From NCBI GenBank assembly GCA_036398215.1, contig DASWHK010000293.1, positions 1 through 10,057 on the forward strand: DNA of 10,057 bases, read 5' to 3'. The position numbers were made by a program, and so were the translations under genes. This document shows, in pieces, positions 1 through 5,864 of the stretch (positions are counted from its first letter, which is position 1; each line of letters opens with the position of its first letter). This DNA is from DASWHK01 sp036398215 (GTDB lineage Bacteria > Acidobacteriota > UBA890). Under the pieces are notes generated by a model. The model saw only the letters and a list, made by a program, of their open reading frames with translations, ran no database searches and was not told the origin of the DNA.

Positions 1-431
1 CCGACCATGCCGCCGATCGTGGCCCGGCTGCCGGTCGCCGTGTCGGGCCCGAAATCCAGCCCCATGGCGCCGGCGTGGGCGCGCAAACGGTCCTGCACGA
101 CGCCGGGCTCGACGCGTGCCCATCGCTCCTCGGCGTTGACCTCGAGGATGCGGTTCAGGTGCGGCGAGAAGTCGAGCACCACCGCCTCGTTGACCGTCTG
201 GCCCTCGAGGCTGGTGCCGCCGCCGCGGGGCAGGAACGGCAGGCGATAGCGGGCCGCCAGCTCCACCGTCGCCCGGACGTCGTCCTCGACGTGGGGCACC
301 ACTACGCCGAGCGGGGTCGCCGAGTAGATGCTGGCGTCGGTGCTGTACAGCGCCCGCGTCATCGGATCGGCAGCCACGCGGCCGCGAATCCGCTTGCCCA
401 GCTCGCCGGCGAAATCCTCCGTCCACGACAT
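1..431 (-). CDS. FAD-linked oxidase (glycolate/D-lactate dehydrogenase type), N-terminal part
   Basis: This is an open frame of 143 codons starting at ATG 431-429 and still open at the left edge, so only the N-terminus is present. The translation contains the N-terminal half of a PCMH-type FAD-binding domain. It has YSTDASIY near residues 29-36, then GVVVPHVEDDV (42-52), PRGGGTSLEGQ (68-78) for the FAD pyrophosphate, VVLDFS (84-89), and GPDTAT followed by ATIGGM (128-142). This is the GlcD / D-lactate dehydrogenase family, which oxidises 2-hydroxy acids to 2-oxo acids. The YSTDASIY-type start is common in the long versions that carry a C-terminal iron-sulfur domain, but that part lies outside the window, so substrate and length remain open. 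No Shine-Dalgarno sequence sits at normal distance before the ATG. A TATACT box 7 nt upstream suggests leaderless transcription. It is divergent from the micro-ORF/PilZ pair. Confidence 0.9.
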   Translation of the reverse strand, partial: MSWTEDFAGELGKRIRGRVAADPMTRALYSTDASIYSATPLGVVVPHVEDDVRATVELAARYRLPFLPRGGGTSLEGQTVNEAVVLDFSPHLNRILEVNAEERWARVEPGVVQDRLRAHAGAMGLDFGPDTATGSRATIGGMV

Positions 432-438
432 GGCCGCG

Positions 439-444
439 AGTATA
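439..444 (-). promoter_or_regulatory. TATACT -10 box, probably giving a leaderless mRNA for the FAD oxidase
   Basis: On the minus strand the hexamer TATACT (5 of 6 matches to TATAAT) ends 7 nt before the ATG at 431. A start site at the usual distance would fall on or next to the A of the ATG. The only G/A-rich ribosome-binding-like stretch lies upstream of the box and would not be in such a transcript. A -35 element is weak (ACGACC at 467-462, 17-nt spacing). The call rests on the -10 box and its position only. Confidence 0.4.
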
Positions 445-471
445 GCCCGGCCTCCTCGGCGGGTCGTGAAG

Positions 472-493
472 CGGGCGCCAGCAAAGGCGCCCG
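472..493. other. Perfect 8-bp GC hairpin in the divergent intergenic region
   Basis: CGGGCGCC (472-479) and GGCGCCCG (486-493) are exact reverse complements around the six-base loop AGCAAA. No T-run follows on either strand, so it does not look like an intrinsic terminator of a neighbouring gene. It lies just upstream of the weak -35 position of the FAD oxidase and upstream of the micro-ORF/PilZ unit. It could be a protein-binding site or an RNA structure. In such GC-rich DNA it could also be chance. Confidence 0.3.
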
Positions 494-613
494 TGCCGCG
501 CGGCGAGCACCGGGACAGGGTCTTGGCAGGCGTCAGGGTGATATGTTGCCGCTGCCATGCTCCGGACGATCGCCGCCCTCGCCCCGGGTCGACCTGGTGG
601 CGAGGAGGGCAGC

Positions 614-712
614 TTGATTCGCGTCGCGTTGTTGCCGATGATTGTGTCCCTGCTCGTGGCCGGGCCGCTGGGCCTCCTTCCGGTCCAGGGCCTGTTGCCC
701 GAGCCGTTTTGA
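614..712 (+). CDS. Hydrophobic micro-ORF (32 aa) directly upstream of the PilZ gene
   Basis: A TTG at 614 is preceded by AGGAGG at 603-608 with a 5-nt gap, one of the best ribosome binding sites in the window. The frame reads 32 residues and stops at TGA 710-712. The peptide has an Arg near the N-terminus, then one long stretch rich in Leu, Val, Ile, Gly and Pro (about residues 4-29), which could be a single membrane segment. It ends in PEPF. About 28 of 32 codons end in G or C, like the real genes here. The same frame extends upstream to an ATG at 557 (51 aa), but that start has no comparable ribosome binding site. The PilZ ATG follows 6 nt after the stop and lacks its own Shine-Dalgarno sequence, so this frame may mainly couple translation to PilZ. 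I recognise no family. Confidence 0.4.
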   Translation: MIRVALLPMIVSLLVAGPLGLLPVQGLLPEPF

Positions 713-718
713 CCACTC

Positions 719-1099
719 ATGGACGACCGCGCGAAGGGCCGGGACGACCGCCATGACCCGCGGGTCACGGCCGAGCATCCGATTCACCTGATGGTGGCGC
801 TGCACGGATTCGACCCCGCCGACCATCGCTTCGAGGCCAAGGGCATCACGATCAACGTCAGCCAGAGCGGCGCGCTGGTGCGGGTCAACCGGCCGGTCAC
901 GGAGGGCTCGCGCTGCTTGATGCACCTTCCCGACGGCGAGCGTCGCATCGGCAAGACCCTGATCTACGGAACTGTCTTGAGAACTCGCGAGATCGACGAC
1001 ACGTTCGAGGTCGCCGTCAGGTTCGACACCCGCCTGCAGGACATCTCGAGCGAGGATTCCCTCGACGGCATCCTCGACGACTCGCTCGATGGGCTCTGA
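719..1099 (+). CDS. PilZ-domain protein, putative cyclic di-GMP receptor
   Basis: The product is 126 residues, a single PilZ domain with a short acidic tail. The two c-di-GMP-binding signatures are present. The first is R11-HDP-R15 (RxxxR) near the N-terminus. The second is N46-V-S48-Q-S-G51, the (D/N)xSxxG motif. The rest alternates short hydrophobic strands, as expected for the PilZ beta-barrel, and the last 20 residues are rich in Asp, Glu and Ser. Such stand-alone PilZ proteins bind c-di-GMP in the cytoplasm and act on motility, pili or exopolysaccharide, but no target gene is nearby. The ATG at 719 has no clear Shine-Dalgarno sequence and lies 6 nt after the stop of the hydrophobic micro-ORF, so translational coupling is likely. 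The downstream gene is separate, after 123 nt. Confidence 0.88.
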   Translation: MDDRAKGRDDRHDPRVTAEHPIHLMVALHGFDPADHRFEAKGITINVSQSGALVRVNRPVTEGSRCLMHLPDGERRIGKTLIYGTVLRTREIDDTFEVAVRFDTRLQDISSEDSLDGILDDSLDGL

Positions 1100-1222
1100 T
1101 CCGGGCCGCCAGGGGTCGTTAGCGTTGCCGCTCCTGAACGATGCGTTTAAGATCGCCCTCGTCGCGGTCGCTCATCTCGCCTCTCTCCCCGCAACGATCA
1201 CACTGCCACCACGGCCTGCCAA
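1100..1222 (+). promoter_or_regulatory. Spacer with sigma70-like promoter before the first aminotransferase
   Basis: The spacer contains TTGCCG (1125-1130), a 17-nt spacer, and TAAGAT (1148-1153). Each hexamer matches the sigma70 consensus at 4 of 6 positions. It would give a 5' leader of about 60 nt ahead of the ATG at 1223. No ribosome binding site is visible immediately before that ATG. On the opposite strand an 18-codon frame (1175-1119) begins after a GAGAGG-like stretch, but its codon third positions are not typical of the window and I do not call it a gene. No intrinsic terminator follows the PilZ gene. Confidence 0.4.
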
Positions 1223-2395
1223 ATGACGAAAAGCAGCAAGATCCCCCGCCGCATACTCCTCGGACCCGGGCCGAGCGACGTCCATGATCGCGTCCTGCGG
1301 GCCATGTCACGACCGGTGATCGGCCACCTCGATCCCGAGTTCCTGCAGATCATGGATCAGACGCAGGGGATGCTCCGCGAGGCCTTCGCGACCACCAACC
1401 CGGTGACCTTTCCGATCTCCGGCACCGGCAGCGCCGGGATGGAGGCGGCGATTGTCAACATGGTCGAGCCCGGAGACCGCGTCGTGGTCGGCGTCGCCGG
1501 CTTCTTCGCCCAGCGTCTCGCCGAGCAGGCGGAGCGCAACGGCGCCGAGGTGGTGAGGGTCGAGGCCGACTGGGGGACGTCGATCGATCCCGAGCGTATC
1601 GCCGCCGCGATCCAGGAGGGCGACACCAAGATCGTCGCGCTCGTGCATGTCGAGACCTCCACGGGCGTCTTACAACAGCTCTACGACGTCGTGCAGGCGG
1701 CCCATGCCGCCGGCGCCATGGTCATCGTCGATGCGGTGGCCTCGCTCGGCGGCCACCCGGTCGACGTCGATGCCCGCGGGATCGACGTCTGCTACTCCGG
1801 CAGCCAGAAGTGCCTCTCTGCGCCCCCGGGACTCGCCCCGATCACCTTCTCCGAGGCCGCCGTCGCCCGCGTCAAGCAACGGCGGACGCCGGTGCGCAGC
1901 TGGTATCTGGACGTCCCGTTGCTCACCAAGTACTGGGGCGGCGACCGTACCTATCACCATACGGCGCCGATCTCGAGCGTGTATGCGCTCCACGAGGCCC
2001 TGCGGATCGTCAACGCCGAGGGCGCCGACGAGCGCGCCGCCCGCCACCGCCGCCATCACCAGGCGCTGGTGACCGGCCTCGAGGCGATGGGATTGAAGAT
2101 GGTCGTCGAGGATCCGCAGCGCCGCGCCTGGACCTTGAACGCCGTGCGCGTGCCCGACGGCGTCGACGACGCCGAGGTGCGCTCGTTCCTGCTCCGCCGG
2201 CACGGCATCGAGATCGCCGGTGGCCTGGGGCCGCTGGCGGGCAAGATCTGGCGGATCGGCCTGATGGGGGAGTCGGCGACCCGCAACAACGTGCTGCTGC
2301 TCCTGGGGGCGCTGGAGCTGGCGATGAAGCTCCAAGGCTACCAGCACACGCCGGGGGCCGGCGTCGGGGCGGCGGTGGAGGCTTACGCCGGATAG
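1223..2395 (+). CDS. Alanine/serine-glyoxylate aminotransferase (class V, AGT family)
   Basis: A 390-residue fold-type I PLP enzyme, very close in layout to animal peroxisomal AGT. It has GPGPSD at 15-20, SGTGSAGMEAA (66-76) for the cofactor phosphate, HVETSTGVL (142-150) and the PLP-ring Asp in VDAVASLGG (169-177). The Schiff-base lysine is K196 in SGSQKCLSAPPG. YHHT lies at 244-247, and R344 in KIWRIGLMG corresponds to the substrate-carboxylate Arg. The expected reaction is transfer of an amino group from alanine or serine to glyoxylate, giving glycine and pyruvate or hydroxypyruvate. Human AGT has a Trp stacking on PLP. Here the corresponding segment reads GVAGFFAQR, so a Phe replaces it. 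Substrate preference (alanine, serine or aspartate as donor) cannot be read from sequence. ATG 1223 gives a normal family length. The gene converges on the DSD1-like gene with a 4-nt gap. Confidence 0.9.
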   Translation: MTKSSKIPRRILLGPGPSDVHDRVLRAMSRPVIGHLDPEFLQIMDQTQGMLREAFATTNPVTFPISGTGSAGMEAAIVNMVEPGDRVVVGVAGFFAQRLAEQAERNGAEVVRVEADWGTSIDPERIAAAIQEGDTKIVALVHVETSTGVLQQLYDVVQAAHAAGAMVIVDAVASLGGHPVDVDARGIDVCYSGSQKCLSAPPGLAPITFSEAAVARVKQRRTPVRSWYLDVPLLTKYWGGDRTYHHTAPISSVYALHEALRIVNAEGADERAARHRRHHQALVTGLEAMGLKMVVEDPQRRAWTLNAVRVPDGVDDAEVRSFLLRRHGIEIAGGLGPLAGKIWRIGLMGESATRNNVLLLLGALELAMKLQGYQHTPGAGVGAAVEAYAG

Positions 2396-2399
2396 CTCG

Positions 2400-3512
2400 C
2401 TACCCCGCCCCTCTCGACGGGTCGCGGCCCCGCCAGATCTTCCAGCGGTCGACCACCTCGCCGCCCCGGACCACCTGGTACTCGTCGAAGCAGGCGACCG
2501 TCAGGCAGGAGTGGTTCGGCTGGATGCGGAGGCGGGTGCCGACCGGCAACGGGCGGGAGACGATGCCGTGCTCCTGGCTGAGCGGCCCGAGGTGCAGGTC
2601 GGGGTCGAGCGTCAGCCCGTCCTCGGCGTAGACGGGCCCCATGCCGGCGGCCGAGCCCTCGGGGCCGGGGTCCTTCGACAGCGCCAGGGCGCCGGCGTCG
2701 ACGACGCTGTGCCTGGGCATCCGGGAAACCACGCTGGTCAGGACCGACACGGCGCAGTCGCCCGGCTCGCACGAGCCCAACAGACACTGGGTGTAGTCGT
2801 AGAAGGCGTAGTTGCCGGGGCGGGCCTCGGTGACCCCGGCGAGCGAAGCGACCACCGACATCGCCGGCGTCGAGCCGACGCTCACCTCGGGCACCGGGAC
2901 GCCGGCGTCGCGGATGCGTTGCGCGGCATCGACCATCACCGCCCGCTCCTGCTCGGCGATGGCCTGCATCTGCGGGCGGCCGACGGCATGATAGGCGTGC
3001 CCGGAGTGGGAAAGGATGCCGGCGAAGTCGAGGTTGTCGGCCCGCTCGATCGCCTGCGGCAAGGCGGCCAGCTCGCCGGAGTCGGGGGCGACGCCGGCCC
3101 GGTGGTAGCCGCAGTCGACCTTCAACCAGACGCGCAGCGGCTCGCCGACACCGTGGCGGGAGGCCAAGGCGTCGACGGCGGCCTGCGAGTCGATCACCAG
3201 CCCCAGGCGGATCCGCGCCGCCAGCTCGATGGCCTCGTCGAGGCGGCTCAGAATCACCGGAAATGCCCAGGTGATGTCGTCGAAGCCGTGGTCGGCGAAG
3301 ACCGCCGCCTCGTAGAGGGTCGAGACCGTGACGCCGGCGGCGCCGCGGTCGCGCTGGAGGGTCGCCACCTCCACGCACTTGTGGGTCTTCAGGTGCGGCC
3401 GCAGCCGCACGCCGAGTGCCGCGGCGCGGGCCGCCATCCGCTCGAGGTTGCGCTCCAGGATGTCGAGGTCGAGCAGCAGGGCGGGCGTCGGAAGCCCGTC
3501 GATCGAGCTCAC
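2400..3512 (-). CDS. DSD1-like metal- and PLP-dependent enzyme (D-serine dehydratase / D-threonine aldolase family)
   Basis: The product is 370 residues, starting at GTG 3512-3510 with LPTPALLLDLDILERNL. It has a fold-type III (alanine-racemase-like) barrel followed by a D-serine dehydratase-like domain. PLP would bind K42 in RPHLKTHK (38-45). Other family blocks are WLKVDCGYHRAGV (129-141), GILSHSGHAY (165-174), SVGSTPAMS (211-219), RPGNYAFYDY (231-240) and the H268-VVDAG segment. H334-S-C336 in PNHSC matches the His-x-Cys zinc ligands of eukaryotic D-serine dehydratase. The likely reaction is D-serine to pyruvate plus ammonia. The same family includes D-threonine and beta-hydroxyaspartate aldolases, so the substrate is open. 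The GTG overlaps the stop of the upstream peptidase gene (GTGA, 3512-3509) and has no good ribosome binding site of its own, pointing to translational coupling. A much longer upstream extension of this frame was rejected because it is the shadow of the peptidase gene. Confidence 0.87.
   Translation of the reverse strand: MSSIDGLPTPALLLDLDILERNLERMAARAAALGVRLRPHLKTHKCVEVATLQRDRGAAGVTVSTLYEAAVFADHGFDDITWAFPVILSRLDEAIELAARIRLGLVIDSQAAVDALASRHGVGEPLRVWLKVDCGYHRAGVAPDSGELAALPQAIERADNLDFAGILSHSGHAYHAVGRPQMQAIAEQERAVMVDAAQRIRDAGVPVPEVSVGSTPAMSVVASLAGVTEARPGNYAFYDYTQCLLGSCEPGDCAVSVLTSVVSRMPRHSVVDAGALALSKDPGPEGSAAGMGPVYAEDGLTLDPDLHLGPLSQEHGIVSRPLPVGTRLRIQPNHSCLTVACFDEYQVVRGGEVVDRWKIWRGRDPSRGAG
3509..3512 (-). 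promoter_or_regulatory. GTGA stop/start overlap coupling the peptidase and DSD1-like genes
   Basis: The TGA of the peptidase gene (3511-3509) and the GTG of the DSD1-like gene (3512-3510) share bases. The 25 nt before this GTG contain no convincing Shine-Dalgarno sequence, so re-initiation by ribosomes finishing the peptidase gene is the likely way the second gene is translated. Confidence 0.7.
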
Positions 3513-4657
3513 CGGGCGGTTACGACTCGCGGATCCATCTGCTCGGCGAACAGGTCGTCGAGCCAAACGCCGGGCTCGAAGTAGCGCTCCTTCCAGCCCG
3601 GGTTGACGGCGTCGAGGACCTCGGCGAGGCCGTGGCCGATGCCGTAGAAGCTGGTCGGATCGCCGCCCTCGTTGCCCGAGGCGGTGCGCATCAGCCAGAA
3701 GCTGTTGTGGGTGACCTCTTCCCACAGGCGGGCATAGGACATGGCTCCCTGCAGCGCCGGGAAGCCGGGCTGGTGGTGGAAGCGGCCGTTGCCCTCCATG
3801 TCGGCGGCCAGCAGCGACACGTGGACCTGAGTGTAGCGGGCGACGCCCTCTTTCCAGGTCTGATAACGGAAGTAGTTGTAGGCGTCGTCGCCGTACTTGA
3901 GCGAGACGATGGTCTTGAAGTTCTGCAGCGCCGCCCACGAGGTTTCGGCCAGAAAGGTGCGCTGGACGGCGCGCGGCAGCGTCCGCGAGCGGCTCCAGAA
4001 GTCGTAGAGCGCCGACCCCAGCAGGTGCAGGGCATAGCCGATCTCACGGTCGCCGTAGGCGAAGGGGTAGTCGAGCTGCAACGATGGGTAGGTTCCTTCG
4101 CCGAGGCGCAGCTCGGCCAGCTTCTCGTCCTCGCCACGGCTCATCTGCATGACGTGGAACCACTCGTGCACCAGCGTGATCGCCCATTCGTTGGGGCCCT
4201 CCTCGTCCGGACGCCAGGCCCCGACGACCGCCGACGGCAGGCCGCCCACCGGGAAGGCGGCGCGCAGCGCCCGCGGCAGGGTGCGGTCGCGCTCGTAGAC
4301 CGGCTGGCCGATGAAGGTCTGCTCGATCCGCTCGAAGCCGCCGGTCGGCTCCCAGTCCCGCGGCGCATTGAACAGGTACTCGTGCTCTTCGCCGATCACC
4401 ACCACGGTCATCGGCGTGCGCGACCAGCCCGGCCAGACCTCGTTGCCCACGGTATTGGCGAGCTGGAAGGCCTCGCGCAGGACGAGCAACTGCGGGCGAG
4501 CCAGCTCGGGCTGCTGGGGCTCCGCGGCGTCGGCGGGCGCGATCATCGAGGTGGCGGGGGTCACCGCCAGCGCCGCGGTCATGCAAGTCAGCGCGGCGAA
4601 GCGCCGGCGCGAGCTGCGCCGAAGCGCGGACGCCAGCGGGCGCGGGGTCGTTCGCAT
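3509..4657 (-). CDS. Exported putative zinc metallopeptidase (HExxH, gluzincin-like)
   Basis: A 382-residue product whose family I do not recognise by name. Residues 1-44 look like an export signal. SRRRFAA (16-22) resembles the Tat twin-arginine motif, followed by a hydrophobic core (about 20-40) and an APADAA cleavage-like end. The mature part contains H164-E-W-F-H168, a HExxH zinc site. About 100 residues later comes WKEGVARYTQ with E270, the pattern in which gluzincins supply the third zinc ligand. A YGIGHGLAEVLD block (338-349) near the C-terminus resembles the helix that follows the active site in such enzymes. A periplasmic or extracellular hydrolase is therefore likely, with substrate unknown. 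ATG 4657 has GGAAAG 8 nt upstream (4671-4666). It is first in a two-gene operon with the DSD1-like enzyme and overlaps it by 4 nt. An inactive relative or a protein-binding domain is possible but less likely, as all three zinc-binding residues are present. Confidence 0.75.
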   Translation of the reverse strand: MRTTPRPLASALRRSSRRRFAALTCMTAALAVTPATSMIAPADAAEPQQPELARPQLLVLREAFQLANTVGNEVWPGWSRTPMTVVVIGEEHEYLFNAPRDWEPTGGFERIEQTFIGQPVYERDRTLPRALRAAFPVGGLPSAVVGAWRPDEEGPNEWAITLVHEWFHVMQMSRGEDEKLAELRLGEGTYPSLQLDYPFAYGDREIGYALHLLGSALYDFWSRSRTLPRAVQRTFLAETSWAALQNFKTIVSLKYGDDAYNYFRYQTWKEGVARYTQVHVSLLAADMEGNGRFHHQPGFPALQGAMSYARLWEEVTHNSFWLMRTASGNEGGDPTSFYGIGHGLAEVLDAVNPGWKERYFEPGVWLDDLFAEQMDPRVVTAR

Positions 4658-4731
4658 ATCGTTGGCTTTCCGATCCGCCGGGCGCGACAGGTAGCGAGGT
4701 GCGACGATGGTGCGCCGGCACGGTCGAGCAG

Positions 4732-4760
4732 ATTAAACCGCAATCCGTGGCGGGTTTCAC
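4732..4760 (-). promoter_or_regulatory. Candidate sigma70 promoter for the peptidase/DSD1-like operon
   Basis: Read on the minus strand: GTGAAA (4760-4755, 4 of 6 to TTGACA), exactly 17 nt, then TTTAAT (4737-4732, 5 of 6 to TATAAT). The leader would be about 70 nt before ATG 4657. This is the best minus-strand promoter match in the 211-nt divergent region. The -35 box coincides with the left arm of the palindrome at 4755-4767. Confidence 0.45.
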
Positions 4761-4767
4761 CGTGAAA
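4755..4767. promoter_or_regulatory. Palindrome TTTCAC-C-GTGAAA, possible operator
   Basis: Two perfect six-base arms around one central base, in the middle of the divergent region between the peptidase operon and the methyltransferase. The palindrome covers the predicted -35 box of the minus-strand promoter, so a dimeric regulator bound here could block RNA polymerase. The region is AT-richer than its surroundings. No regulator gene is in the window, and a 13-bp palindrome can occur by chance. Confidence 0.35.
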
Positions 4768-4868
4768 AATCCGCGGCGGTAAGCAAACCAACGCCGTTGC
4801 AACGCCTAGATCGCCCGCCGACTGCCTTGCAGACTCCATCGTACGCACGGGACGGAATACCTGGACCC

Positions 4869-5864
4869 ATGGGACTCGCCACCGACATCCTGAGCCGCTA
4901 CGCGCCCCTGATCGACGACTGGGACGCGTTCGCGGCGGCCTGCGGCCGGCCGCTGCCCGCGGTCGTATGGGCCAACCCGCTGCGCTTCGAGATGCTGGCC
5001 CGGTTGAATCGGGCCGACGGCCACCCGGTCGAGACGGGCGACGGCGGGCGGGAGCGGGCCGCCGCCGCCGGACGCATGCTGGCGGCGCGGCTGGCGGCGC
5101 GGGGCAACGGCTGCGAGCCGCTCGCCTGGCTGCCGGGGGCGATGAAGGTCTCCGGGCTGGCCAAGCCCGGCAACACGCTCGAGCACTACCTGGGCATCTA
5201 CCACGTCCAGGAAGAGATCTCGCTGCTGCCGCCCCGAGTGCTGGCACCCGCCCCCGGCGAACGGATCCTCGACCTTTGCGCGGCGCCCGGCGGCAAGACC
5301 GCCCAGCTGGCGGTGGCGGCCGGCGCCGCGGCAACCATCGTCGCCAACGACGTTCGCATCGACCGGCTGCGCGCCCTGCGCAGCAACTGCGAGCGCCTCG
5401 GCCTGCTCAACGTCGCGATGACCGCCCACGACGGCACCTGCTTCCCGTTGGCGGCGGGCCTGTTCGACGCCATCCTGCTGGACGCGCCCTGCTCGTGCGA
5501 GGGCAACGTCCGCGACACCGTCGGCGCGAGCTACGAGCTCCCCGGCGAGTTTCTGACCGGCCGCTCCGGCCTCCAGGCGACGCTCTTCGGCCGCGCCTGG
5601 AAGCTGCTGGCCCCCGGCGGGCGCCTCGTGTACGCCACCTGCACCTTTGCGCCCGAGGAGAACGAGATGGTGCTCGATTACTCGCTCAAGGACGGCGCCA
5701 GCATAGAACCGATCGCCATCCCCGGACTGCGGGCCGGGCCCGGCGTCACGGAGTGGAGGGGAACGAAGCTGCGCCGGGATTGCGCCAACGTGGCCCGCTT
5801 CTGGCCGCACCTCAACGATACCGGGGGGTTCACCGTCGCCCTGGTTCGCAAGGAGTCGCATTGA
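4869..5864 (+). CDS. RsmB/NOP-family 5-methylcytosine RNA methyltransferase (RsmF-like catalytic part)
   Basis: The product is 331 residues, an SAM-dependent enzyme that would methylate a cytosine in RNA, most likely 16S rRNA. An N-terminal RNA-binding subdomain (WANPLRFEMLARL, 34-46) precedes GIYHVQEEISLLPP (109-122). Motif I is DLCAAPGGKT (135-144), and an AND (159-161) lies at the SAM ribose site. Motif IV is DAPCSCEGNVR (205-215) with C208, and motif VI is YATCTFAPEENE (255-266) with the catalytic-type C258. The RFWPHLNDTGGFTVA block closes the domain. The frame is open up to an ATG at 4797, but family alignment favours ATG 4869. The RsmF group is normally about 450-480 residues with a C-terminal PUA-like domain. 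Here the chain stops after the catalytic domain, and the missing part is in the overlapping next ORF. Confidence 0.9.
   Translation: MGLATDILSRYAPLIDDWDAFAAACGRPLPAVVWANPLRFEMLARLNRADGHPVETGDGGRERAAAAGRMLAARLAARGNGCEPLAWLPGAMKVSGLAKPGNTLEHYLGIYHVQEEISLLPPRVLAPAPGERILDLCAAPGGKTAQLAVAAGAAATIVANDVRIDRLRALRSNCERLGLLNVAMTAHDGTCFPLAAGLFDAILLDAPCSCEGNVRDTVGASYELPGEFLTGRSGLQATLFGRAWKLLAPGGRLVYATCTFAPEENEMVLDYSLKDGASIEPIAIPGLRAGPGVTEWRGTKLRRDCANVARFWPHLNDTGGFTVALVRKESH
5850..5864 (+). promoter_or_regulatory. AAGGAG ribosome binding site and TTGA stop/start overlap
   Basis: AAGGAG (5850-5855) sits 5 nt before TTG 5861-5863, inside the last codons of the methyltransferase. The methyltransferase stop TGA (5862-5864) overlaps that TTG by TTGA. 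The strong site decides the otherwise unusual TTG start of the next gene and makes independent initiation likely. Confidence 0.7.

Noticed and set aside
75..617. Long plus-strand open frames across the FAD oxidase region.
   Set aside because: They are low-complexity Arg/Ala/Gly shadows of a minus-strand gene with clear FAD-domain motifs.
1119..1175. An 18-codon minus-strand frame (MSDRDEGDL...) with a GAGAGG-like ribosome binding stretch upstream of the first aminotransferase.
   Set aside because: Very short, with third codon positions less GC-rich than the real genes, and overlapping the promoter candidate of the plus-strand gene. No family signal.
3513..3938. Upstream extension of the DSD1-like frame to a 512-aa product.
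   Set aside because: The extra 142 residues are Arg/Pro/Gly-rich shadow of the peptidase gene. Similarity to the family starts right at GTG 3512.
4797..4868. Alternative upstream ATG for the methyltransferase (24 extra residues).
   Set aside because: The extension has no family similarity and no better ribosome binding site. ATG 4869 aligns with the family start.
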